Below, piece by piece: positions 35,011-43,576 of a stretch of 64,000 nt of DNA. Under the pieces are notes generated by a model. That model was not told where the DNA came from, searched no databases, and was given only the letters and a program-made list of their open reading frames with translations. Each line of letters begins with the position of its first letter. Position 1 is the stretch's first letter. The stretch comes from Microbulbifer aggregans (GTDB lineage: Bacteria; Pseudomonadota; Gammaproteobacteria; Pseudomonadales; Cellvibrionaceae). A program made the position numbers and the translations under genes. The stretch is from contig NZ_CP014143.1 of NCBI RefSeq assembly GCF_001750105.1, positions 3,751,501 through 3,815,500 on the forward strand, read 5' to 3'.

Positions 35011-36303
35011 ATGTCCGATAAAAAAGCGCAACTAACGGTCGACGGTATCGACGGCACTATAGAGATGCCTGTGCTCTCCGGCACTCTCGGCCCCGACGTT
35101 GTCGACGTCGGCAGCCTGACCGGCAAGGGCTTGTTTACCTACGACCCGGGCTTTGTGTCCACCGCCGCCTGTGAATCCAAGATTACCTTTATCGATGGTG
35201 CCAAAGGCCAGCTGTTGCACCGCGGCTACCCCATCGAGCAACTGGCAGAGCAGTCCGACTACCTGGAAACCTGCTACCTGCTGATGAACGGCGAGCTGCC
35301 GAGCGCAGAAGAGAAGAGAGAGTACGTCGAGACCATCATGAACCACACCATGGTGCATGAGTCCATCGTCAACTTCTTCAAGGGCTTCCGCTACGACGCC
35401 CACCCGATGGCCATGATGTGTGGCGTAGTAGGCGCCCTCGCCTCCTTCTACCACGACTCCCTGGACATCAACGATCCGGAGCATCGTAGAATCTCCGCCC
35501 ATCGCCTGATCGCCAAAATGCCGACCCTGGCTGCCATGTGCTACAAGCACTCCAAGGGCCAGCCGTTCATGTACCCGGACAACAACCTCGGCTACGCCGA
35601 GAACTTCCTGCACATGATGTTCGGCAACCCCTGTGAAGCGAGCAAAATCGACCCGATCGTGGCCAAGGCCATGGACGTGATCTTCCTGCTGCACGCCGAC
35701 CACGAGCAAAACGCCTCCACCTCTACCGTGCGTCTCGCCGGCTCCTCCGGCGCCAACCCGTTTGCCTGCATCTCCTCCGGCATCGCCGCCCTGTGGGGAC
35801 CGGCGCACGGTGGCGCCAACGAGGCGGTACTGAACATGCTGCAGGAGATCGGCGACGAGAGCCGTATCGACGAGTACGTCGCCAAGGCCAAGGACAAGAA
35901 CGACCCGTTCCGCCTGATGGGCTTCGGCCACCGCGTGTACAAGAACTTCGATCCGCGCTCCCGCGTCATGCAGGGCATCTGCGACGAAGTCCTGGGTGCC
36001 ATGGGTGCCGAGAACGACCCGCTGCTGCGCATCGCCAAGAAGCTGGAAAAGATCGCCCTGGAAGACGAGTACTTCGTCGAGAAGAAGCTGTACCCGAACG
36101 TGGACTTCTACTCCGGCATCATCATGAAGGCCATCGGTATCCCCACCGATATGTTCACCGTGATCTTCGCCACCGGCCGCACCGCCGGCTGGATTGCGCA
36201 CTGGAATGAGATGATCTCCAACCCGTACAAGATCGGCCGTCCGCGCCAGCTGTACACCGGCTACACCCAGCGCGACTACGTACCGCTGGACAAGCGCAAG
36301 TAA
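35011..36303 (+). CDS. gltA: Citrate synthase (type II)
   Basis: A 430-residue hexameric-type citrate synthase that condenses acetyl-CoA and oxaloacetate. Visible motifs are [25 protein letters not shown] (His near 232), [12 protein letters not shown] (His near 266), [14 protein letters not shown] and a late Asp in NVDFYSG. TTAGGAG lies about 8 bases before the ATG. It is divergent from sdhCDAB and has its own terminator. Confidence 0.98.
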   Translation: MSDKKAQLTVDGIDGTIEMPVLSGTLGPDVVDVGSLTGKGLFTYDPGFVSTAACESKITFIDGAKGQLLHRGYPIEQLAEQSDYLETCYLLMNGELPSAEEKREYVETIMNHTMVHESIVNFFKGFRYDAHPMAMMCGVVGALASFYHDSLDINDPEHRRISAHRLIAKMPTLAAMCYKHSKGQPFMYPDNNLGYAENFLHMMFGNPCEASKIDPIVAKAMDVIFLLHADHEQNASTSTVRLAGSSGANPFACISSGIAALWGPAHGGANEAVLNMLQEIGDESRIDEYVAKAKDKNDPFRLMGFGHRVYKNFDPRSRVMQGICDEVLGAMGAENDPLLRIAKKLEKIALEDEYFVEKKLYPNVDFYSGIIMKAIGIPTDMFTVIFATGRTAGWIAHWNEMISNPYKIGRPRQLYTGYTQRDYVPLDKRK

Positions 36304-36319
36304 GGCGCTGATCCAAGCT

Positions 36320-36351
36320 AAAAAAAACCCGGCCTCAGCGCCGGGTTTTTT
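36320..36351. terminator. Terminator after gltA
   Basis: An A8 run, stem ACCCGGC/GCCGGGT with loop CTCAGC, then T6. It lies 17 bases after the gltA stop codon and can act in both directions. Confidence 0.88.
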
Positions 36352-36371
36352 GTACCTGATCGATCTTCAGA

Positions 36372-36405
36372 AAATACAAAAGGCGCCGCAGCGCCCTTTG
36401 TATTT
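36372..36405. repeat. 15-bp inverted repeat just after the gltA terminator
   Basis: AAATACAAAAGGCGC (36372-36386) faces GCGCCCTTTGTATTT (36391-36405) with a 4-base loop and one mismatch. Its A/T-rich outer arms give it the look of a second bidirectional terminator. Confidence 0.6.
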
Positions 36406-36784
36406 ACCACACCCTGTGAGAGTGAATAGCTGTGATGGCAACGCCCACCGGCTGCCGCTATCGCCCAGCCCCAAAGGGACGCCGGCTTTGACCAACATGC
36501 AAACTGACAGCGATGTCATTTAATTTTCAAAATAGCACCAATTACCTTTTCTACAAATGGAAGTTGGATTTTCGCGAAGAAAGTCACACATCTGGCGCCG
36601 AAGTCACCTTGGGCGGCGTGTGTCTTCCTGGCGCCCTCACCTGCCTAAAACTTCAATCCCAGAAAGCTCCAATAGATTCAGGCTATTCAGGGCTGCGGGG
36701 AGGAGCAGTTGTGATGGGAGCGAGAGAATGAAAAATTTCAGGTACCTGGGAGAAGAAATCGAAACCAAAAATTAAGTACCCGTA

Positions 36785-36829
36785 AAAGAGAATAGCGGCC
36801 GAATTCATTTCGACCGCTCCCTCTCTTTA
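36785..36829. repeat. Imperfect long hairpin
   Basis: AAAGAGA at the left faces TCTCTTT at the right, with an inner stem AGCGGxCGAA/TTCGxCCGCT around TTCA. There are a few mismatches. It could terminate transcription in either direction or mark the edge of a lost element. Confidence 0.45.
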
Positions 36830-37085
36830 AGCTGTCCGAACGTTAGTACCGCATGTTCACTCGCTGAAGTCATCTCAGACCAGTGGTCACCCGCTGTGGG
36901 CCTATTTACGGTCTTGTCCGGGCTCCATTGCGGACCGCTTCTTCTTGCCGCTCCGCACTACAAACAGTGACGGGGCTTCTTACCTAGGCACTATGTATTT
37001 TAGTGTTGGGCAGCTCCGTCACAAACTTTCTGGCGCACTATCTACACTCTAAATACACGGGAAAAACAGTACCGGAGTCGACTCC

Positions 37086-37316
37086 ATGCCCTACGAAAAG
37101 CGCGAAGAACTTCCGGATAGCGTCAGGAATGTACTGCCACCGCATGCTCAGTCCATCTACAAGGAAGCGTTCAATAGCGCCTGGGAACAGTATGCGAAAC
37201 CGGAGGACCGGAAAGGAGATTCCTCCCGTGAGGAAACAGCCCACGCGGTCGCCTGGTCTGCGGTGAAAGAAAAATATGAAAAAGGCGATGACGACCGATG
37301 GCACCGCAAATCCTGA
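37086..37316 (+). CDS. ChaB-family protein
   Basis: A 76-residue ChaB-domain protein: MPYEKREELPDSVRNVLPPHAQSIYK-type start, then AFNSAWEQY and a late AHAVAWSAVKEKYEK. E. coli ChaB is encoded with the ChaA cation/proton antiporter and was proposed to regulate it, with limited evidence. Here it stands alone, with no chaA near it, so a transport role cannot be inferred. A GGAG site lies about 9 bases before the ATG. Confidence 0.88.
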   Translation: MPYEKREELPDSVRNVLPPHAQSIYKEAFNSAWEQYAKPEDRKGDSSREETAHAVAWSAVKEKYEKGDDDRWHRKS

Positions 37317-37398
37317 TCTCAACCCCGCGCCCCACATTCCTATCGGGTATCCCCGCGACAGTGATCTTGCTTGAATGGGTAAGCGCGGCCAGGTCGAG

Positions 37399-37638
37399 CT
37401 AGTGGTTCCCTGCCCTTTCTGGGCCGCCTCCTTTCAGGGGGCGAATCAATCCCTCCAGCCCCTCGATCTTGATTTCCAGCGTTAGTGCCAGCAGGTAGCC
37501 GAGCCGCCCCGCGGGAAATTCCTTTTTCTGAAACCAGAGCAGGTATTCCTCAGGCAAATCAATCAGCATCCTTCCTGCATATTTACCAAAGGGCATTGGG
37601 GTACGAGCTATATCCAGCAGGTCTTTTTTCTCAAACAT
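37399..37638 (-). CDS. DUF3820 family protein
   Basis: A 79-residue protein of the DUF3820 type: TPMPFGKYAGRMLIDLPEEYLLWF (about 13-36) then a helical LGYLLALTLEIK part. Some Pseudomonas relatives are annotated as quorum-sensing-regulated virulence factors, but the molecular role is unknown. The frame extends upstream, but ATG 37638 has AGAGG about 5 bases before it and matches family starts. Confidence 0.82.
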   Translation of the reverse strand: MFEKKDLLDIARTPMPFGKYAGRMLIDLPEEYLLWFQKKEFPAGRLGYLLALTLEIKIEGLEGLIRPLKGGGPERAGNH

Positions 37639-37817
37639 AACTACCTCTTCCCGACTTCTTTTCAGGCCCACCTGACATTGACAGCGCAGGTGGGGAGCGC
37701 CTGAACAGGACAATAAACTCGCTTGACGTGGGCTATCCCCCGGCCATCCGCCTCACTCATGGAGGTGACCTGCCTGATCCGCCCGCTCAAACCCTGTCGA
37801 ACCATCAGGAGCCTATT

Positions 37818-38099
37818 ATGCTGAATCATTACCTGAAACGCGCGGGGCTAGCCTCTCTGGTATCCGCCACCGTTCTCGCCGGCAGCCTCACCAGCGGCTG
37901 CGCCAACATGAGTGATACCGATCGTCGTATCGGAACCGGAGCCGGTATTGGTGCAGTCACCGGGGCCCTGATCTCCGGTGGTCGGCCTGGAGGCACCGCG
38001 GCAGGCGCAGTACTGGGTGCAGGCGCCGGCTGGCTTTACGACCGCGAGAAGAAACGGCACTACTACTACGACCGTAACGGCCGCCGCGTTTACCGCTAG
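37818..38099 (+). CDS. Glycine-zipper 2TM lipoprotein, copy 1
   Basis: A 93-residue predicted outer-membrane lipoprotein. Signal sequence 1-28 ends in a TSGC lipobox-like site. It is followed by ANMSDTDRR and a glycine-zipper segment (about 41-70; repeated GxGxG and GAVTG spacing), then a basic Tyr-rich tail. Such proteins (SlyB/OmpA-like zipper types) associate with the envelope; the role here is unknown. ATG 37818 has AGGAG about 8 bases before it. A paralogue lies at 38343-38585. Confidence 0.82.
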   Translation: MLNHYLKRAGLASLVSATVLAGSLTSGCANMSDTDRRIGTGAGIGAVTGALISGGRPGGTAAGAVLGAGAGWLYDREKKRHYYYDRNGRRVYR

Positions 38100-38342
38100 G
38101 AGCGGGTCCGAAAGAAACGGGGCAAAATGGCCGCCCAACAGTCAGTCCATGCCCCGGGCCGCGACGGGATAGTAACAGCAACAATAACCATACGGGGTGA
38201 TGCTCAGCTTCACCCCGACTTTCTGGGCAAGCCAATCGCGAGTTAAGGACACATCTCAAGGTTTCCGCCTGCGCCATCGTGGCGCGCGAGGCGCCACCTT
38301 ACACTGGAGCTGTTTTTTGCAGGAAGGTTTTTAGAGGTGCTT

Positions 38343-38585
38343 ATGCGAACCCGTGTAATTCAGAATTGTGGCCTTGCCGTGATCCTGGCTGCCGGCCTCG
38401 GCAGCACCGGCTGTGCCAACATGAGTGACTCGCAGCGCCGGGTTACTACCGGGGCAGGAATAGGTGCAGCCACCGGCGCGGTGATCCGTGGTGATACTCG
38501 CGGTGTTGCCACGGGCGCGGCCATCGGTGCCGCGGGTGGTTGGATCTATGACCGCAACCAACGGAAGTGGAGACGTCGTCGCTGA
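38343..38585 (+). CDS. Glycine-zipper 2TM lipoprotein, copy 2
   Basis: An 80-residue paralogue of the preceding gene. After the signal, the lipobox STGC is followed by ANMSDSQRR, almost the same as copy 1, and a glycine zipper TGAGIGAATGAVI, ending in an Arg-rich tail. ATG 38343 is chosen over the GTG two codons earlier since GAGG lies about 5 bases before it. The two copies are separated by 243 bases and may each have a promoter. Confidence 0.8.
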   Translation: MRTRVIQNCGLAVILAAGLGSTGCANMSDSQRRVTTGAGIGAATGAVIRGDTRGVATGAAIGAAGGWIYDRNQRKWRRRR

Positions 38586-38763
38586 TCAGCGCAGTCATCA
38601 TCTATCAGAGTTCGTACTCGATGATCGGAGCCGGTAACCCCCTCGGTTTACCGGCTTCTTCGTTTTCCCCAATCGCCAATTGTGGGATTATGGAGCCCTT
38701 GCGGCCGCCTGTTGCGGCCGCACTGTGATTTCGCAGCAAAAGCCAAACCGCTAAGGACAAGCC

Positions 38764-41067
38764 GTGAAGAAAAATAACCTATCACGTGTGCTGGGGCTTT
38801 CCCTGGCCACAGCACTGCTGGCCGCCTGTGACGGCAAGCCAACCGAACAAACAACCCAACCGGTCAGCGAGACCAAACCCGAATCAGCACAACAGGCCTC
38901 GGTCTCTACCGAAGGCATGTGGATGCCAAGCCAGCTGCCGCTGCTGGGCGACAAGCTGAAGAGCCTGGGCCTGGAGCTGGATCCGGAAACCATGACGGAC
39001 CTGACCCAGTTCCCGATGAACGCCGTTATCAGCCTGGGAGGCTGCTCTGCGTCCTTCGTCTCCCCTCAGGGCCTGGTCGCAACCAACCACCACTGCGCCT
39101 ATGGCTCCATCTCCTATAACTCCACCGAGGACAACGACCTGCTGGCCAACGGTTTCCTGGCCAAGAGCCTGGAGGAAGAGCTGCCGGCCGCCCCGGGTTC
39201 CCGGGTCTACGTGACCGTGGACATGCAGGAGGTGACGGACAAGATCAAGAACAAGCTCAGCGACGATATGGACGGTGCCGAGCGCTTCAAGGCGATTGAA
39301 GATGCCGAGAAAGCCCTGGTTGCCGAGTGTGAGGCCGACCCGGGCCACCGCTGTGAGGTCTACAGCTACTACGGCGGCGCCACCTATTACCTGATCAAGC
39401 AGCTGGCGATCCGCGACGTTCGCCTGGTGCACGCCCCGGCCTCCTCCGTGGGCAAATTCGGTGGCGATATCGACAACTGGATGTGGCCGCGCCATACCGG
39501 CGATTACTCTTTCCTGCGCGCCTATGTCGGCCCGGACGGCAAGCCGGCGGATTACGCCGAGGACAACGTCCCCTACAAACCCAAGCACCACCTGAAAGTT
39601 GCCACCAAGGGCCCGAGCGAGGGTGACTATGTGATGGTGGCCGGCTACCCCGGCAGCACCAACCGCTACCGCACCGCCGCAGAGGTGGATAACAACTTCA
39701 ACTGGTATTACCCCACCATGCAGAAGGTATTGGCGGAGTGGTCCGAAGTTATCGGCAAAGCCAGCGAGGGCAACAAGGACGCAGAACTGAAATACGCGAG
39801 CCTGGTCGCCGGCCTGAACAACTACTCCAAGAACTTCACCGGCATGCTGGAAGGCTACGAGCGCAGCGACCTGCTGCAGCGCAAACAGCAGCTGGAGAAG
39901 GATCTGCAGGCCTGGATCGAGGCCAACCCGGAATCTGCCGAGAAATACGCTTCTGTGATCGCAGATCTGCAGGCGCTGATTGCAGAGCAGCAGTCCACCC
40001 AGGAGCGCGACCTGGTGATGCGCTATATGGGCCGCTCCGCCATGCTAAGCGCAGCTCAGCGGCTGTACCGCCTCAGCTTGGAAAAAGAAAAGCCGAACAT
40101 GGAGCGCGAGCCCGGCTATCAAGAGCGTGACATGACCCGCTTCACCGAGAGCATGAAGCGCATCGAGCGCAACTTCCATCCGCAAGTGGACCAGGCAATC
40201 TGGACCTACTTCATCCAGCGCTACAACCAGCTGCCGGAAGACCAGCGCATCGCCAGCTTTAGCGAATTCCTCGGCGACGACGCCAGCGGTGAAGCCCTGC
40301 AGGAAAAGCTGTCGGCGATGTACGGGAACACGGATCTCACCGAGACGGATACCCGCCTGGCGTGGATGGAGAAATCTCCAGAAGATTTCCGCAACAGCGA
40401 AGATCCGTTCATCCAGCTGGCCGTCGCCATGTATGACGACATGTACGCAATGGAACAGCGGGACAAGGCCATGACCGGCCGTTTTGCCGAGCTCCGTCCC
40501 AAGTACATGGACCTGCTGATTGCCTACTACGAGGAACAGGGCAAGCCGGTCTACCCGGATGCCAACAGCTCCCTGCGCCTCACATACGGCCTGGTGAAGG
40601 GCTACACCCCGCCCGAAGGCACCATCAAGGGCCCCGCAGACGGCAACGATGGCAAAGACGGCTTTGTACCGTTCACCACCCTGCGCGGCATCCAGGAGAA
40701 GTACACCGGCGAGGATCCCTTCGATGCACCGCAGGCGCTCCTCGATGCCATCAAGAACGAGGATTACGGCCGCTTCTACAAGGAAGAGCTGAACTCAGTA
40801 CCGGTGAACTTCCTCAGTACTGTGGATATCACCGGCGGCAACTCCGGCTCTGCCACCATGAATGGCAAGGGCGAGCTGATTGGCCTGGTGTTCGACGGCA
40901 CCTATGACAGCATCAACGCCGACTGGGACTTCAACGACAACACCCGCGCTATCCACGTAGATGTAGCCTACATGCTGTGGGTAATGGAAAAAGTCGACGG
41001 GGCACACAACCTGCTGGAAGAAATGGGTGTGGCGGCGGATTCCGCTGAGAAAGAATCAGCCAACTGA
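38764..41067 (+). CDS. S46-family dipeptidyl peptidase (DPP7-like), lipoprotein
   Basis: A 767-residue S46 peptidase that removes dipeptides from peptide N termini in the envelope. GTG 38764 follows AAGGA. The signal ends at LAAC (lipidated Cys22). The catalytic triad motifs are TNHHC (His110), NWMWPRHTGDYS (Asp, about 240) and GGNSGSA (Ser). The residue 18 after the nucleophile Ser is Gly, in GLVFDG, the position that is Gly in DPP7 and Arg in DPP11, so a hydrophobic P1 preference is inferred over acidic. It would serve peptide scavenging. Confidence 0.92.
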   Translation: MKKNNLSRVLGLSLATALLAACDGKPTEQTTQPVSETKPESAQQASVSTEGMWMPSQLPLLGDKLKSLGLELDPETMTDLTQFPMNAVISLGGCSASFVSPQGLVATNHHCAYGSISYNSTEDNDLLANGFLAKSLEEELPAAPGSRVYVTVDMQEVTDKIKNKLSDDMDGAERFKAIEDAEKALVAECEADPGHRCEVYSYYGGATYYLIKQLAIRDVRLVHAPASSVGKFGGDIDNWMWPRHTGDYSFLRAYVGPDGKPADYAEDNVPYKPKHHLKVATKGPSEGDYVMVAGYPGSTNRYRTAAEVDNNFNWYYPTMQKVLAEWSEVIGKASEGNKDAELKYASLVAGLNNYSKNFTGMLEGYERSDLLQRKQQLEKDLQAWIEANPESAEKYASVIADLQALIAEQQSTQERDLVMRYMGRSAMLSAAQRLYRLSLEKEKPNMEREPGYQERDMTRFTESMKRIERNFHPQVDQAIWTYFIQRYNQLPEDQRIASFSEFLGDDASGEALQEKLSAMYGNTDLTETDTRLAWMEKSPEDFRNSEDPFIQLAVAMYDDMYAMEQRDKAMTGRFAELRPKYMDLLIAYYEEQGKPVYPDANSSLRLTYGLVKGYTPPEGTIKGPADGNDGKDGFVPFTTLRGIQEKYTGEDPFDAPQALLDAIKNEDYGRFYKEELNSVPVNFLSTVDITGGNSGSATMNGKGELIGLVFDGTYDSINADWDFNDNTRAIHVDVAYMLWVMEKVDGAHNLLEEMGVAADSAEKESAN

Positions 41068-41089
41068 TTCCCCCCTTAGCCAGAAATAG

Positions 41090-41118
41090 AAAAGCCGGCG
41101 TTTTCGCCGGCTTTTTTT
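41090..41118. terminator. Terminator after S46 peptidase gene
   Basis: A4, stem GCCGGCG/CGCCGGC with a TTTT loop, then T7. It lies 22 bases after the stop codon. Confidence 0.88.
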
Positions 41119-41189
41119 ATTTCTGTTTGCTAACCACCAAAACCCCCAAACTGGGAATGTCAGGTTAAGGTACTTGGACGGACTGGCGC

Positions 41190-41375
41190 TCAGAGCAGCT
41201 TGGTCTTGGTCTTGCCGCACCGCTCGCAGCGGTATTCGGTCACCAGCTTGCCCTGCTTGACGTCGAACTTGCGCTCGGTAACCACCTGCCACTTGTGGAA
41301 GCCATCGCGGCACAGGCTGCTGCCTTTGTGCTTTTGCCACGCGGTTTTGCGCTTGAAGGGAATCACATCGCCCAT
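41190..41375 (-). CDS. Small conserved Cys-rich protein
   Basis: A 61-residue basic protein beginning MGDVIPFKRKTAW. It has a LCRDGFHKW segment and a C-terminal CERCGKTKTK, so a zinc-ribbon-like site formed by Cys/His is possible. I recall similar short proteins in other gammaproteobacteria but know no function. It is convergent with the S46 peptidase gene and 56 bases downstream of the HI0933 gene in the same direction. Confidence 0.72.
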   Translation of the reverse strand: MGDVIPFKRKTAWQKHKGSSLCRDGFHKWQVVTERKFDVKQGKLVTEYRCERCGKTKTKLL

Positions 41376-41431
41376 GGATGCTCGCCTCCTGTCCGGTTTA
41401 TGCCAGAGCCATTGGATGGGGTAGAGCTATA

Positions 41432-42625
41432 TTAAACCACTTCTCCGGCGGCATGTGCGGAAGACCAGGCCCATTGAAAGTTGTACCCACCCAGCCAGCC
41501 GGTCACATCCAGTACCTCACCGATAAAATACAGCCCGGGCTGTGTTTTACACTCCATGGTTCGCGACGAGATTGCATCCGTATCCACACCACCGAGGGTC
41601 ACCTCGGCCGTGCGGTAGCCCTCGGTACCGGCAGGCACCAGTTGCCAGGTCTGCAACGCCATACCGATTTCGGCCAGCTCAGAGGGACTGAACTGCTTGA
41701 GAGGACGGCTCTCGATACCCTTTTCGGAGAGGAAATGCTGCGTAAGCTTCTTGCTCCAAAAGCCGGCAAGCACCGTATGCAGATGCGCCTCCGGTTTTTC
41801 CTGCCGCTGTTGGACAAGCCACTCGGCCAGGTCCAGGTCCGGTGCCAGGTCAAATGAGACGGGCTCGCCTTCACGCCAGTAGCTGGAAATCTGCAACACT
41901 GCCGGACCGCTCAGGCCACGGTGGGTAAACAGCATCTGCTCGTGGAAACTGCCCGCACCACAAGTAGCGGTGACCGGTATCGCACTGCCCGGCAACTCCT
42001 GCTGTCGCTCCAGCTGGCGCTTGTGCTGGGTAAAAGGTACCAGGGCCGCACGAGTGGGCACGAGGCGCAAACCAAATTGGCGGGCAATATCGTAACCAAA
42101 GCCGGTCGCACCCATGGTGGGAATCGACAGACCGCCGGTAGCAATCACCAGCGACTGGCACTGCACCGGACCCAGGCTCGTCTCAACCCGGTAGCCGTTA
42201 CCCAGCGGCTTCACCGACTCGATGCTACAGCGGGTGCGGACCTGCGCTTTGGCCGCGCGGCACTCTGCCAGCAGCAGGTCGACAATGTCCTTCGACTTGT
42301 TGTCGCAAAACAACTGACCCAGGGTTTTCTCGTGGTAGGGAATCCCATGTTTTTCCACCAGCGCGATAAAGTCCCACTGGGTGTAACGGGCCAGCGCCGA
42401 CTTACAGAAGTGCGGGTTTTCGCTGTAGAAGTTCTCCGGCGAGGTATACAGGTTAGTGAAATTACAGCGCCCGCCGCCGGACATCAGGATCTTCTTGCCC
42501 ACCTTGTTGGCGTGGTCCAGCACCAGCACACTCCGTCCCCGTTGCCCGGCCACAGCCGCACACATGAGCCCGGCGGCACCGGCACCGATGATCAGGACAT
42601 CGATCTGTTGGGGAAGCTCATTCAT
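41432..42625 (-). CDS. HI0933/YhiN-family FAD-dependent oxidoreductase
   Basis: A 397-residue flavoprotein. It has the dinucleotide-binding GAGAAGLMCA (14-23), then KILMSGGGRCNFTN (about 44-57) typical of the HI0933/BaiN group, IATGGLSIPTMGATGFGY and a C-terminal DVTGWLGGYNFQWAWSSA. Some relatives reduce bile-acid or other enone substrates, but the gammaproteobacterial YhiN function is not established. It is separated from dcd by a compound inverted repeat. Confidence 0.88.
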   Translation of the reverse strand: MNELPQQIDVLIIGAGAAGLMCAAVAGQRGRSVLVLDHANKVGKKILMSGGGRCNFTNLYTSPENFYSENPHFCKSALARYTQWDFIALVEKHGIPYHEKTLGQLFCDNKSKDIVDLLLAECRAAKAQVRTRCSIESVKPLGNGYRVETSLGPVQCQSLVIATGGLSIPTMGATGFGYDIARQFGLRLVPTRAALVPFTQHKRQLERQQELPGSAIPVTATCGAGSFHEQMLFTHRGLSGPAVLQISSYWREGEPVSFDLAPDLDLAEWLVQQRQEKPEAHLHTVLAGFWSKKLTQHFLSEKGIESRPLKQFSPSELAEIGMALQTWQLVPAGTEGYRTAEVTLGGVDTDAISSRTMECKTQPGLYFIGEVLDVTGWLGGYNFQWAWSSAHAAGEVV

Positions 42626-42661
42626 GGCTAAATGCTAATGGAGAAAAGCGAGGTAAGGGAG

Positions 42662-42765
42662 AAGTGGCGGGGGCGCGGGTTCCGAAACCTTCCGTACCAG
42701 GGACGGTACGGAAGGAGCCACAGGGACGTGTTCATGCGTTTTCGGAACCCGCGCCCCCGTCACTT
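42662..42765. repeat. Large compound inverted repeat
   Basis: Outer arms of 26 bases (42662-42687 and 42740-42765) match in 25 positions when one is reversed; they contain a GGGGGCGCGGGTTCCG core. Inside the left part is a perfect 11-bp inverted repeat, CCTTCCGTACC/GGTACGGAAGG (42688-42698 and 42705-42715), then 24 unpaired bases. It lies between two minus-strand genes. It may be a mobile palindromic element or a terminator-like block. Confidence 0.75.
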
Positions 42766-42802
42766 TGACGCCACACAGTAATCCCGGGGCGCCAGAGAAA
42801 AA

Positions 42803-43372
42803 TCAGGCCCGCGGCAGGGTGACGCCGCGCTGACCCTGGTACTTGCCGCCGCGGTCCTTATAAGACACGTCGCAGACCTCGTCAGATTCGAAGAACAGCA
42901 TCTGCGCCACACCCTCGTGGGCGTAAATCTTGGCCGGCAGGTTGGTGGTGTTGGAGAACTCTAGGGTCACATGACCCTCCCACTCCGGCTCCAGTGGCGT
43001 CACGTTGACGATGATGCCACAGCGGGCATAGGTGGACTTGCCCAGGCAGATGGTCAGTACGGAGCGCGGGATGCGGAAGTATTCCACGGTGCGCGCCAGG
43101 GCGAAGGAGTTCGGCGGGATGATGCAGGAGTCACCCTCCACATCCACAAAGCTGTTCTCGTCGAAGGTCTTCGGATCCACAGTAGCGGAATGCACGTTGG
43201 TGAAGATCTTGAATTCACTGGAGCAGCGCACGTCATAGCCGTAGCTGGAGGTGCCGTAGGAGATCAGTCGATCACCGTTGCCGTTCTTGCGTACCTGACC
43301 CGGCTCGAAGGGCTCGATCATGCCCTCTTGCTCGGCCATCCGGCGAATCCACTTGTCGGATTTGATACTCAC
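42803..43372 (-). CDS. dcd: dCTP deaminase
   Basis: A 189-residue trimeric dCTP deaminase that makes dUTP for thymidylate synthesis. The family blocks are [20 protein letters not shown] at the start, [31 protein letters not shown] with the catalytic Glu and Arg/Ala residues, and a terminal [14 protein letters not shown] 43372 is chosen because GGGGGGCGGA precedes it and the family begins with MSIKSDKW; the frame stays open upstream without similarity. Confidence 0.95.
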   Translation of the reverse strand: MSIKSDKWIRRMAEQEGMIEPFEPGQVRKNGNGDRLISYGTSSYGYDVRCSSEFKIFTNVHSATVDPKTFDENSFVDVEGDSCIIPPNSFALARTVEYFRIPRSVLTICLGKSTYARCGIIVNVTPLEPEWEGHVTLEFSNTTNLPAKIYAHEGVAQMLFFESDEVCDVSYKDRGGKYQGQRGVTLPRA

Positions 43373-43576
43373 TCCGCCCCCCGTCGCTGTGCGTGTTCTG
43401 GTCTGTGAAAGAGGCGGAATCATAGCGGGTTTGAACTGTGCAAAAAAGTGCCAGCTGTGCCGGGAACCCACGGGACACTTTCCGTCAGCTAATGTTTAGG
43501 AAGAAGCGAGGCAACTGAGCCGCCAGCGCCCGGGCGGATCCCCCACGGCTGAACCTGGGCACGACCGGATGGAACC

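Larger units (their letters stand above)
36352..37085. other. Gene-poor intergenic region with palindromes
   Basis: About 730 bases between the gltA terminator and the ChaB-like gene. Short frames here lack ribosome sites and family resemblance and are not called. Two inverted repeats stand out (36372-36405 and 36785-36829, listed separately). The rest shows nothing that I can name. It could be a decayed gene or an insertion remnant. Confidence 0.5.

Noticed and set aside
36513..36731. 72-codon frame in the gltA-ChaB gap
   Set aside because: No ribosome site, no family resemblance, and it overlaps another equally weak frame, so I left it out.
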